Shown piece by piece: positions 35,641-43,959 of a stretch of 64,000 nucleotides of DNA (the stretch's first letter is position 1; each line of letters begins with the position of its first letter). Location of the stretch: positions 1,736,001-1,800,000 of the forward strand of contig NZ_CP100763.1 in NCBI RefSeq assembly GCF_024296685.1. Reading direction: 5' to 3'. Below the pieces are notes generated by a model that was given only the letters and a program-made list of their open reading frames with translations, was not told where the DNA came from and searched no databases. The translations under genes were made by a program, and so were the position numbers. Origin of the DNA: Natrinema marinum (GTDB lineage Archaea; Halobacteriota; Halobacteria; Halobacteriales; Natrialbaceae).

Positions 35641-35827
35641 CCGTCGTGGGCTGGAGCGGACGAGTTATTGTGAGAACGCTGGAGCAATTCCGGATCGACG
35701 GTCAACTGGACTATCGGTTTCCGCGCGAGGATGTCGCCGCCGGTCCGACCGGTCGCGGCAACGGTAGTGGTCGAACCGAGGGACGAAAAATCGGATGGTC
35801 GAATGATCGTGTGCCTATCCGTCGGGT

Positions 35828-36154
35828 CTAGAAGAGGTCAAGGAGGTCCTCGAAGGCGACACCGCCATCACCGCCGTCGGCATCACCGCCATCGCCGCCG
35901 ACACCGACGCCGACGCCGGCGCCGCCGTCACCGCCGTCTCCGCCGCTCTGGTCGTTAATGATCGGGATCAGTGAGTCGCCACCGTCTCCGCCGTCTCCGC
36001 CGTCTCCGCCGACGCCGACGCCGATACCGTCACCGCCGCTGGCATCAGCGTCTCCTCCCGAAGCGTCCTGTTGTGCCGCTACTGCGCCTGCCGCCATGGT
36101 CAGCATACCCACAGCCATCGCGAGTGTGAGCATGACCGTGATCGTTCGTTTCAT
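35828..36154 (-). CDS. secreted Gly/Asp-rich mini-protein A
   Basis: 108 residues. A Sec signal peptide (MKRTITVMLTLAMAVGML then AAGAVAA) is followed by a mature part of about 80 residues made almost only of Gly, Asp, Val, Ile and Ala: DASGGDADASGGDGIGVGVG, repeated GGD triplets, a hydrophobic SLIPIIND hinge, a second SGGDGGDGGAGVGVGVGG block, and a FEDLLDLF end. The layout block-hinge-block is shared with mini-protein B at 36785-37177. GGD triplets recall Ca-binding RTX or polyglycine-II structures; alternating I/V-G recalls beta-strands. No family recognised. Its place between larC and the QN-repeat gene suggests a surface-matrix role, which is inference. Confidence 0.72.
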   Translation of the reverse strand: MKRTITVMLTLAMAVGMLTMAAGAVAAQQDASGGDADASGGDGIGVGVGGDGGDGGDGGDSLIPIINDQSGGDGGDGGAGVGVGVGGDGGDADGGDGGVAFEDLLDLF

Positions 36155-36784
36155 GGGTTATTGTCACGGGCACACGCGTAGCCGGTCGGGAACCTCCCCT
36201 TCGAGTACACCCCTTTCCGCGGTGTACACGCCCGATCCCGGCATGCGTGTTACCCAGTCGTCTCCAATGAGAGGGGCTTGCATATAAGCGAAATATTGTT
36301 CCACTGACGGTATCTCGAATTGTCCGCCGTCACCCTCACAGAACCCGTGAAACAGTGGTCCGACGTGCGATTGAAAAGGTCTTACCGCGCATTCATTATC
36401 GGATGGCCAGTGATCGAAGCGTCGACTCGAGAGATAGCCGTAGCGCGTTCCCTCTCGCACTCATGACCGGGTTTGCTGATCGCGTAGTTGCGATTTCACG
36501 ATCGCTGTCGCGGACCGTGCGTCTTCAATACCACGGGAGAGATGAAACGATAGCGTGAGTTGCGGTGATTACCGTCTTACTTCTCGTGTCTGTTCACGTC
36601 CTTTACGGTTTCATCGAAATCCCGGAACGAGAAGGAACGAATCGCTACGTTCGTCCATCATCGAAGCCAGCAGGAACAAGTAGCTGAATATGGATTGTTT
36701 TGCTAATTCTCGCCGAAGTAAGCTCCCGTGAATACGGTCAAAAATATTCCGCTAGTAGTCGGTGAGCGGTGTCCGTATGACGTG
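36155..36784 (-). other. intergenic region between the two Gly/Asp-rich genes
   Basis: About 630 bases. It contains the candidate promoter and leader of mini-protein A (36155-36290). A 67-codon plus-strand frame (36355-36558) lacks haloarchaeal codon bias. The stretch 36560-36780 is AT-richer, with no gene seen. Confidence 0.55.
36279..36295 (-). promoter_or_regulatory. candidate promoter of mini-protein A
   Basis: Minus strand TTTCGCTTATATGCA joins a BRE-like TTTCGC with TTATATG about 130 bases before the start, predicting a leader of about 105 bases, similar to csg. Confidence 0.5.
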
Positions 36785-37177
36785 TTAGACGGCGATGTTC
36801 TGCTGGTCAGTGTTGGTAGTGGCGAACGCGTATCCGCCGTCACCGCCGACAGCGACACCGCCATCTCCACCGACGCCGACCCCGATTCCGTCGCCACCGT
36901 TGCCGCCGTCACCGCCGCTATTGTCCGAGAATAGGCTCAAGAGAGTGTCACCACCGTCGCCGCCGTCGCCGCCGTCGCCGCCGACGCCGATGCCGACACC
37001 GTCACCGCCGCTGGCGTCAGCATCGCCGCCGGATGCATCAGCTATAGTGATGGTCTGAGCGGAATTAGTCTGAGTGACGCTGCTACTGCTCGTTGCTGCC
37101 GCGGCTCCCGCACCCATTGTGAGCATCAGGCCGAGAGCCAGTGCGACCGTAATCGTGGATCGGATTGTTCGCTTCAT
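36785..37177 (-). CDS. secreted Gly/Asp-rich mini-protein B
   Basis: 130 residues starting MKRTIRSTITVALALGLM; the signal peptide ends near AAAA. A Ser/Thr/Gln segment (SSSSVTQTNSAQTITI) precedes the same block-hinge-block layout as mini-protein A: DASGGDADASGGDGVGIGVG, GGD triplets, hinge TLLSLFSDNS, then GGDGIGVGVGGDGG and a C-terminal end with YAFATTNTDQQNIAV. The 20-odd residues after DASGGD differ from A mainly by I/V swaps, so the two are paralogs. The start at 37177 was chosen because it begins the signal peptide. Divergent from the QN-repeat gene. Confidence 0.72.
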   Translation of the reverse strand: MKRTIRSTITVALALGLMLTMGAGAAAATSSSSVTQTNSAQTITIADASGGDADASGGDGVGIGVGGDGGDGGDGGDTLLSLFSDNSGGDGGNGGDGIGVGVGGDGGVAVGGDGGYAFATTNTDQQNIAV

Positions 37178-37856
37178 AGTTGATCTCGCGGTTGGGCATA
37201 CACGCGCGGACCACCGGAACCGCTTCGTCGCATCGGCCGATCGCACGATCCTTCGCGACTCGTCCGACCGATCCGAGCGGATGCCACGGCGCGTTGCCCA
37301 GATGGCCCTGTCGGTAATCTGTTGTATTAAACCGAACCACGGTTTCGAGAGCTATTCTCGGTTTGAATCGGAATAGAGCGCCTCAAAAGCGTTTAGGGCT
37401 GCTCTTTGAGCGATATTGTTCATATTTCTCACAAGAATTGGTTATGCATGATACATGAAACGGACATAAGACGCAGATTGATCGTCCTACTACCTCTACG
37501 CTGTCTGCGAAATAGCTCCCCTACGACCTCCGTTCACTCACAGTTGTCATTATACAGTCTATTTCTCCACAGATTGCATCTCACAGACGGTCATTAAAGC
37601 GAGTGGGAAATACATTCTTCCCTACTAGGTGCGGGTCAATCGACGAAATACGGCTGAAACTATCCGTAAACCGTCCGCTTCACTCGTCGGTCCGCTCACC
37701 ACTGTTAATTCCCTCCCTTCCGCGACGGTAGCAGACCCCTTCTTCTGTACAAAGCGTTGATAACAAAGACTGTATCCGAGATAGGATGGTTCGCGTCGCA
37801 GAGAATCAGCAAGAAAGACCGTCACAAGTCATTCGACACGGACCACGACCTACAAA
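37178..37856. other. long divergent intergenic region, mini-protein B / QN-repeat gene
   Basis: About 680 bases, AT-richer than average, holding the candidate promoter of mini-protein B (37324-37337) and a weak TTAATT (37705-37710) about 150 bases before the QN-repeat start. Short frames here are Arg/Ser-rich and not convincing. Long regulatory upstream regions fit surface genes under control, but no operator is identified. Confidence 0.5.
37324..37337 (-). promoter_or_regulatory. candidate promoter of mini-protein B
   Basis: Minus strand GTTCGGTTTAATAC has a good TATA core (TTTAATA) about 150 bases before the start, predicting a leader of about 125 bases, like csg and mini-protein A. Confidence 0.5.
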
Positions 37857-39419
37857 ATGCTCGAACGATCACAGATTACGACGATTTTCGTCGCCGTTAT
37901 GCTCACCGTCTCCATGGTGGGGATGGTCGGCCCAGTGGCCGCCGGCGGCGACCGAGACGTACAGGATAGACCAGTATACACGCTTCAGAACGGCGAGGAC
38001 CTCTACTTGGTGTTCGGCGCCGACCTCAGCACACAGAGTCTGGAGGACTTCATCGATTCGCACGCGGCGACCGGTTCGACGAATGCCGAAGAGCAGGAGG
38101 CGATCGCCGATGTCATCACGTACCAGAATGTTAACCAGGTAAACATCCACGAACAGGGTGCCGCTGTCTCCATCGCGATGGATAACGGAACGGCGACGGC
38201 CGTTCAGGACGTCGATCAACAGAACATGAACATCCAGCAGGGTGAGGCCTCCGCCGAGAATCGGATGTCCGACTCCAGAACGACGGATTTCGAAAACGTC
38301 GGTGACGTCCATCTCGTCATGGCGAACAGCAGCGGCGGTGGTCAGCAGTTCAGCGGCTGGGGAATCGCCGACGAAGAGGACGAGCCTAGAGCTACCCAGA
38401 CGGCGACTGCAGCGGTAGCTCAGGCTCAGAACGTCGCCCAACTCAATTATAACAAGGAGAGCACCGCCTTTGCACTCGCGGTGAACGACAGTCGAGCGAC
38501 CGCCTTCCAGCAGACAACACAGGCCAACCAGAACCTACAGCAAGGCACCGCCAACGCGTCAAACGTCTATCTCGGAGACGGGAAATTCGGCGAATACGAC
38601 GACCACAAGAAGGGCAAAAAGGGCGACACGCAGGACGCGTCCGCCTTCGTTGCCCAAGGCCAGAACGTCAGTCAGAACAACGTCAACGAGGGAGTCGCCG
38701 CCGTCGCGATCGCCATCGGCGAGAACAGCACCGCGACGGCAGTCCAGCTCACGGATCAGAGTAACCTGAACCAGCAACTCGGGAGTGCGAAAGCGACGAA
38801 CGTCATCTCGTCGATGGCAGGCATGAACGTCGCCAACATCGGCGAAAGTGATATCGTCGGCACTGACAAGCCGAAGACAAGCACCGACGAGACCCCGAAG
38901 AAAGGCGAAGAAGGAGACGGTGAGCAAACCGCGACCGCCGTCGTCGCACAGGGACAGGCCGTCGAACAGTTGAACGTCAATCTGAACAACACTGCGATGG
39001 CCATCGCGATCAACGGCAGCGAATCGACCGCCTTCCAGATCGCTGACCAGAAGAATTACAACGCTCAGGTCGGGTACGCCGAAGCGCTCAACGTCTACGC
39101 CAGTCCGGGCTACGTCACCGACAGCACCACGCAGACGAAGAGTACGACAGTGACTGTCGGCGGAAACGACGTGCAGAGTGATCCAGGAATCTCGTACGAC
39201 TACGACACTAGCGCTCACCACAAGAACGACATCAGTCAAGGGGCGACCGTTGCGATCGAGCAACAGCAGTTCGTCACCCAACAGAACCTCAACCAGCACT
39301 CAGCCGTGGCAGTCGCCGAAGGTAACGGTAACGCGAACGCGGCACAGGTGAGTCTGCAGGAGAACGAGAACGTCCAGTTCACGTCGGTCGCTGCGACGAG
39401 CGCCTGGGTCGGCGCGTAA
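37857..39419 (+). CDS. secreted Gln/Asn-rich repeat protein, curlin/amyloid-like
   Basis: 520 residues. Signal peptide at 1-29 (hydrophobic 8-27, cut near PVAA). The mature protein holds five repeats of about 54 residues at 82-135, 183-235, 261-315, 359-412 and 462-515. Each follows the same ladder: A-x-VAQxQxVxQxNxN, a central AxAIA strand with a turn, then TAxQxxxQxNxNxQ and GxAxAxN. Regularly spaced Q and N with alternating small hydrophobics is the pattern of curlin repeats and other beta-solenoid or amyloid-forming proteins. Spacers of 26-50 residues between repeats are charged (Lys/Asp/Glu-rich) and unalike. No anchor or Cys. It faces the Gly/Asp-rich mini-proteins divergently and precedes a glycan operon. 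Matrix fibre is inference; no chaperone or CsgG-like exporter was found. Confidence 0.75.
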   Translation: MLERSQITTIFVAVMLTVSMVGMVGPVAAGGDRDVQDRPVYTLQNGEDLYLVFGADLSTQSLEDFIDSHAATGSTNAEEQEAIADVITYQNVNQVNIHEQGAAVSIAMDNGTATAVQDVDQQNMNIQQGEASAENRMSDSRTTDFENVGDVHLVMANSSGGGQQFSGWGIADEEDEPRATQTATAAVAQAQNVAQLNYNKESTAFALAVNDSRATAFQQTTQANQNLQQGTANASNVYLGDGKFGEYDDHKKGKKGDTQDASAFVAQGQNVSQNNVNEGVAAVAIAIGENSTATAVQLTDQSNLNQQLGSAKATNVISSMAGMNVANIGESDIVGTDKPKTSTDETPKKGEEGDGEQTATAVVAQGQAVEQLNVNLNNTAMAIAINGSESTAFQIADQKNYNAQVGYAEALNVYASPGYVTDSTTQTKSTTVTVGGNDVQSDPGISYDYDTSAHHKNDISQGATVAIEQQQFVTQQNLNQHSAVAVAEGNGNANAAQVSLQENENVQFTSVAATSAWVGA

Positions 39420-39932
39420 TCGATTCGGTCACACGATCGGCTTTCGATCGGTGTGACGGCCAATTCCGTTTCTTTCGATTTCGGCTCCGAATCGCTTCGT
39501 CAGTGCGACATACCGGCGACGTTCCGTCGGTCGGGTTCGGTCTCGTTCGACCGATCTGTGTCTCGCGTAGAAGGACCGATTCCGAAACGCGGTGCAGTTT
39601 CTGTTTACTCCCCCGTGGGACGACAGAATGCCATCCAATAGTAAATCAAGAGACGGTTTTGCCGCCGACCGAGCGTTCCAGCGAAGACACGGCCAACGCC
39701 ATGTTCTGCAGATACGAGTGACGGACTCACCCGCCTTGTTTCGGGGACGAAACACAATCTTGCCACCCTACGGTCCACGTGTTTCACCATTGGAAATTCT
39801 CGAAGGTCATTCAAATTTCTAACGCACGCTCCCTAAGAACAGCGATTTCACCGTTTGTCCCTACGTCGATTTACCACCTGTAACGATCTCTCCGGTTTTA
39901 GAAACACAACGGTCCATGACGGCGCAGACACA
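39420..39932 (+). other. intergenic region before the glycan operon
   Basis: About 510 bases. Several overlapping short frames on both strands lack coding character. The end carries a TATA-like GTTTTAGAAA (39894-39903) about 35 bases before the operon's first ATG, its probable promoter. Confidence 0.55.
39894..39903 (+). promoter_or_regulatory. candidate promoter of the glycan operon
   Basis: GTTTTAGAAA centred 35 bases before the ATG at 39933 gives a leader of about 8 bases. All eight following genes overlap or nearly touch, so this may drive the whole unit to 48434. Confidence 0.4.
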
Positions 39933-40502
39933 ATGAGCGATGGGAACTACCAGAAACCGGGGGCGGGGACAGTCGGATACGCATACGACGACGAGAGTCG
40001 GAAGCCCGTGATCGGATCGGACCCGACTATCAGATCGGGAACGATCATCTACGACGACGTCGTCATCGGCGACCGCTTCAGCACTGGCCACTTCGCGCTG
40101 GTTCGCGAGCGAACCGAGATCGGCGACGACGCGCTGGTCGGAACGAACGTGACCATCGACGGCGAAACGACGATCGGCTCGAACGCGAGTTTTCAAACGG
40201 GTGCGTACGTACCTGCGAAGACCGCAATCGGCGACCACGTCTTTCTCGGACCGCACGCGACGCTGACCAACGACCCATATCCCCTGCGCCAGAAGACCGA
40301 ACTCGAGGGACCGACGCTCGAGGATCACGCCTCGGTCGGCGCGAACGCGACGGTCCTTCCGGGCGTGACCGTCGGCCGGGGATCGTTCGTCGCCGCTGGG
40401 GCCGTCGTAACGAGGGACGTTCCCGAGGAGACGCTGGCGGTCGGCGCACCGGCGACCTACGAGGCGCTTCCGGAACCGCTCCGCGGAGGGAACGACGGAT
40501 GA
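39933..40502 (+). CDS. hexapeptide-repeat N-acetyltransferase, WbpD-like
   Basis: 189 residues forming a left-handed beta-helix: [80 protein letters not shown], then [30 protein letters not shown] matches the acceptor/CoA site of acetyltransferases acting on UDP-3-amino uronates (WbpD, WlbB). Next to an aminotransferase and oxidoreductase of the same route, it should acetylate the 3-amino group. First gene of the operon, 4-base overlap with the next. The ATG at 39933 is preferred to that at 39855, which precedes the promoter. Confidence 0.88.
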   Translation: MSDGNYQKPGAGTVGYAYDDESRKPVIGSDPTIRSGTIIYDDVVIGDRFSTGHFALVRERTEIGDDALVGTNVTIDGETTIGSNASFQTGAYVPAKTAIGDHVFLGPHATLTNDPYPLRQKTELEGPTLEDHASVGANATVLPGVTVGRGSFVAAGAVVTRDVPEETLAVGAPATYEALPEPLRGGNDG

Positions 40503-41572
40503 TCCCGATCGCGAGTCCCGAACTCGGCAAGCGGGAGGTCGACCGCGTTTCGTCCGTCATCGAGAGCGGTATGCTCGCCGACGGCGACGAGGTCCGAGCG
40601 TTCGAACGGGAGTTCGCCGACTACTGCGGCGTCGAACGCGGCGTCGCGACGGCGAACGGCACGGCGGCGCTCCACGCCGCGCTCGAGGCCGTCGGTATCG
40701 GAGCCGGTGACCGCGTCCTCACGACGCCGTTCTCGTTCGTCGCGACGGCGAACGCGATTAGACACGCCGGAGCAGAACCACTCTTTGCTGACATCGACCC
40801 GATCACGTACAACTTAGATCCGGGCGCCGCCCGCGAGATTGCTGAGTCGAAGGCTATCGATGCGATACTCGTCGTCCACCTCTACGGCCTTCCGGCCGAG
40901 ATGGACGCGTTCGTGGACCTCGCAGACGATCTCGAGGTGCCGCTGATCGAAGACTGTGCGCAGGCCCACGGCGCGACCTATCGAGGCGACCGGGTCGGGT
41001 CGTTCGGGGACGCCGCCTGCTTCTCGTTTTATCCGACGAAGAACATGACGACCGGGGAAGGCGGTATCGTCCTGACCGACCGCCGCGAGGTCGCAGACCG
41101 CGCCGGGCAGTACGTCGACCACGGCCGCACGGACGACGGCACGCACGCGACCCTTGGTCACAACTTCCGGCTGACCAACCTTGCGGCCGCCATCGGCCGC
41201 GCCCAGCTCGAGCGTCTCCCGCGGTTCGTCGAGCGGCGACGGGAGAACGCCACTCGCCTGAGCGACGGTCTCGCCGGAACGGACCTGTCGCCGCCGACGG
41301 AGCCGAGTCACGCCCGGCACGTCTACCACCAGTACACGGTTCGATCCCCCGACCGCCGGGCCCTCCGCGACCACCTTGCGGCCCACGACATCGGGGCGGG
41401 CGTCTACTACTCGACGCCCATTCACGAGGAACCGGCGTACGGCGACGTGAGCCACGACGCGCCCGCGGCGGAACGGGCCGCGGCGGAGGTACTGTCCCTC
41501 CCGGTCCATCCGAACGTCTCTCCAGACGAGATCGACCGCATCACGGAGGTGATCGCCGACTATGCAGCCTGA
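40499..41572 (+). CDS. DegT/DnrJ/EryC1 aminotransferase, WbpE-like
   Basis: 357 residues, fold type I PLP enzyme. [20 protein letters not shown] is the standard start; [12 protein letters not shown] binds the PLP phosphate; EDCAQAHGA carries the ring-contacting Asp; [14 protein letters not shown] holds Lys181, the PLP Schiff-base residue. It should transfer an amino group from glutamate to the 3-keto-uronate nucleotide made by the next enzyme. Overlaps upstream by 4 and downstream by 11 bases. Confidence 0.92.
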   Translation: MIPIASPELGKREVDRVSSVIESGMLADGDEVRAFEREFADYCGVERGVATANGTAALHAALEAVGIGAGDRVLTTPFSFVATANAIRHAGAEPLFADIDPITYNLDPGAAREIAESKAIDAILVVHLYGLPAEMDAFVDLADDLEVPLIEDCAQAHGATYRGDRVGSFGDAACFSFYPTKNMTTGEGGIVLTDRREVADRAGQYVDHGRTDDGTHATLGHNFRLTNLAAAIGRAQLERLPRFVERRRENATRLSDGLAGTDLSPPTEPSHARHVYHQYTVRSPDRRALRDHLAAHDIGAGVYYSTPIHEEPAYGDVSHDAPAAERAAAEVLSLPVHPNVSPDEIDRITEVIADYAA

Positions 41573-42551
41573 ACGGCCGCTCGAGGTCGGGGTCGTCGGC
41601 GTCGGATCGATGGGGGAAAACCACGCGCGCGTCTACGAGGGACTCCCCGGTGCGGACCTGATCGGCGTCTTCGACGTCGACGAGGACCGGGCGACAGCCG
41701 TCGCGGACGAGTACGGCGCGTCACCGATGGCACTCGACGACCTCCTCGCGTCCGTCGACGCCGTTTCGGTCGTCGTCCCGACCGCACACCACTACGACGT
41801 CGCGACGAAGTGCCTCGACGCGGGAGTGGCGACGCTCATCGAGAAGCCCGTCGTCGAGGACCTCGAGACGGGGCGGAAGCTGCGGGCGAAGGCGCACGAC
41901 GCAGACGTGCCGGTACAGGTCGGCCACATCGAGCGGTTCAACCCCGCCGTCGAGACACTCAGCGAGCTGATCTCCGACCTCTCGATCGTCAGCCTCTCGG
42001 CCGAACGGCTCGGCCCGCCGCCGGGACGGGAGATCGAGGACAGCGCGGTGTTGGATCTGATGATTCACGACATCGATGTCGTGCGCTCGCTCCTCGGGGA
42101 GGAGCCGACCGCGATACAGAGCAGCGGCGTTGCCGACAACCGCCACGCGACGACCCTCCTCGAGTTCGGTACCGGGACGATGGCGTCGCTGACGGCGAGT
42201 CGCCTCACCCAGCGGAAAGTCCGGCGGCTCGAAGTGACGGCCGAGGAGTGTCTCGTCGAGCTCGACTACATCGATCAATCGATCGAGATCCACCGCCAAT
42301 CGGTCCCCCAATACGTCGAAACCAACGGCGACATCCGCTTCAGACACGAGAGCCTCGTCGAACGGCCCCGCGTTCCGACCGGGGAGCCGCTTCGCAACGA
42401 ACTGGCGGCGTTTCTCGACGCGGCCGCCTCGAACGGAACGCCGCGAGTGACGCTCGAGGACGGCCTCGCAGCCCTCGACATCGCACGACGGATCGAGCGC
42501 CAGGGCTCGAGGGATCGAGTCGCGGCGGATGCGGAGGCGGCAAATGACTGA
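41562..42551 (+). CDS. Gfo/Idh/MocA oxidoreductase, WbpB-like
   Basis: 329 residues. The NAD-binding start VGVVGVGSMGENHARVYEGL is followed by the EKPVV motif (TLIEKPVVEDLE) and HIERFNPAVETL, with DLMIHDIDVVRSLLG the catalytic helix. Family members oxidise the 3-OH of sugars; beside a WbpE/WbpD pair and a UDP-sugar dehydrogenase it should make the 3-keto derivative of UDP-N-acetylglucosaminuronate. Overlaps both neighbours (11 and 8 bases). Confidence 0.9.
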   Translation: MQPERPLEVGVVGVGSMGENHARVYEGLPGADLIGVFDVDEDRATAVADEYGASPMALDDLLASVDAVSVVVPTAHHYDVATKCLDAGVATLIEKPVVEDLETGRKLRAKAHDADVPVQVGHIERFNPAVETLSELISDLSIVSLSAERLGPPPGREIEDSAVLDLMIHDIDVVRSLLGEEPTAIQSSGVADNRHATTLLEFGTGTMASLTASRLTQRKVRRLEVTAEECLVELDYIDQSIEIHRQSVPQYVETNGDIRFRHESLVERPRVPTGEPLRNELAAFLDAAASNGTPRVTLEDGLAALDIARRIERQGSRDRVAADAEAAND

Positions 42552-43959
42552 GCAACGCCACCGCTCCGAACGCGACGCGGCGGACCTGTACGGCGCTGGG
42601 GAATCCAGTCGTCGACAGCGAGAGGCGTTCGTGGCCGGCTCGGTCCCGGTCGCCGTCTACGGCCTCGGCAAGATGGGGCTGCCCCTGGCGGCGGTGTTCG
42701 CGGAGACGACGGGTAACGTCCTCGGTGCCGATATCGACCCTGATGTCGTCGAGGCGATAAACGGCGGCGACTGCCACGTCAAGCGAGAACCGGGACTCCC
42801 GTCGCTCGTCGCCGAAACCGTCGCCGACGGTGCGCTGGCCGCGACGACGAACCCCCGAGAAGCCGCCGGGCGAGCGTCGGTTCACGTCGTCATCGTCCCG
42901 ACGCCGATCACCGACGCGAACGAACCCGACCTCTCGATCCTTGACGCGGTCGTCGAGTCGATCGGTTCCGGCCTCGAGCGGGGCGATCTCGTCCTCGTCG
43001 AGTGTACCGTCCCGCCGCGGACGACGACCGACCGAGTGTTGCCCGCCCTCGAGGCCGCGTCGGGGCTCTCGCGCGGCGAATTCGGCGTCGCGTTCTGTCC
43101 CGAGCGGACCTCGAGCGGCCGGGCGCTCGAAGACATTCGCGGCGCGTATCCCAAAGTGGTCGGCGGCGTCGACGCGGAGAGCACCCGCGCGGCCACGCTG
43201 GTGTACGAGGCGATCAACGACGAGGGCGTCATCGCCGTCTCGGACGCGACGACGGCGGAAGCCGTCAAGGTCTTCGAGGGGCTGTACCGCGACGTCAACA
43301 TCGCGCTCGCCAACGAACTCGCGACGTTCACGGACGAGTTCGGGATCGACGTCCGGGAAGCGATCGGCGTCGCCAACACGCAGCCCTACTGCGACATCCA
43401 CGACCCGGGACCCGGCGTCGGCGGACACTGCATCCCCTTCTACCCGTACTTCGTGATCGACCCGTTTGAAACGGACGCGCCGCTGTTGCGGACCGCTCGA
43501 GCGGTCAACGACGCGATGCCGTCGTACGCGGTGGATAAACTCCGCGAAGAGTTCGCTGCGGAGCGAACTGAACTGGCCCACAGTACGGTCTTGTTACTCG
43601 GACTTACGTATCGGCCCGGCGTCGAGGAGATTCGGGCCTCGCCGTCGCTGTCGATCGCCGAGGAGCTCACCGCGGCCGGTGCAGATGTCTACGGCGTCGA
43701 CCCGGTGCTCGAGTCGTATGCCGCGTTCGAGGACCGAGGCCTGACGCCGATCGAACTCGAAGCACTGTACGACGGAGCGTTTGACGGAATCGTCCTCGTG
43801 ACGCCCCACGAAGAGTTCGAGTCGGTTCGCTGGCAGGACGTGGAACCGGCTGACGGCGATCTGATCGTTCTTGATGCCAGGGACGCGTTGGATCGCGAGC
43901 GGCTACCCGAGGACCACCGCGTCTACACCCTCGGAACCGGGGGTGATGGAAGTGTATAG
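42544..43959 (+). CDS. nucleotide-sugar dehydrogenase, UDP-GlcNAc(ManNAc) 6-dehydrogenase type (WbpA-like)
   Basis: 471 residues. After a 30-residue charged start come the Rossmann motif VYGLGKMGLPLAAVFA (from 38), TPITDANEPDLS, ECTVPPRTT, CPERTSSGRALEDI, the mid-domain TTAEAVKVFEG with its catalytic Lys, and GPGVGGHCIPFYPY with nucleophile Cys296; the C-terminal domain is GLTYRPGVEEIRASPSL. The EC-type motifs are those of the UDP-N-acetyl-hexosamine 6-dehydrogenase group (WbpA/WecC), which oxidise C6 twice to the uronate with NAD+. The start at 42544 overlaps wbpB-like by 8 bases. Confidence 0.92.
   Translation: MTEQRHRSERDAADLYGAGESSRRQREAFVAGSVPVAVYGLGKMGLPLAAVFAETTGNVLGADIDPDVVEAINGGDCHVKREPGLPSLVAETVADGALAATTNPREAAGRASVHVVIVPTPITDANEPDLSILDAVVESIGSGLERGDLVLVECTVPPRTTTDRVLPALEAASGLSRGEFGVAFCPERTSSGRALEDIRGAYPKVVGGVDAESTRAATLVYEAINDEGVIAVSDATTAEAVKVFEGLYRDVNIALANELATFTDEFGIDVREAIGVANTQPYCDIHDPGPGVGGHCIPFYPYFVIDPFETDAPLLRTARAVNDAMPSYAVDKLREEFAAERTELAHSTVLLLGLTYRPGVEEIRASPSLSIAEELTAAGADVYGVDPVLESYAAFEDRGLTPIELEALYDGAFDGIVLVTPHEEFESVRWQDVEPADGDLIVLDARDALDRERLPEDHRVYTLGTGGDGSV

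Noticed and set aside
35870-37020. CCGCCGTC-type short repeats resembling an array
   Set aside because: They encode GGD triplets in frame in two signal-peptide proteins; there are no equal-length spacers, so this is not a CRISPR array.
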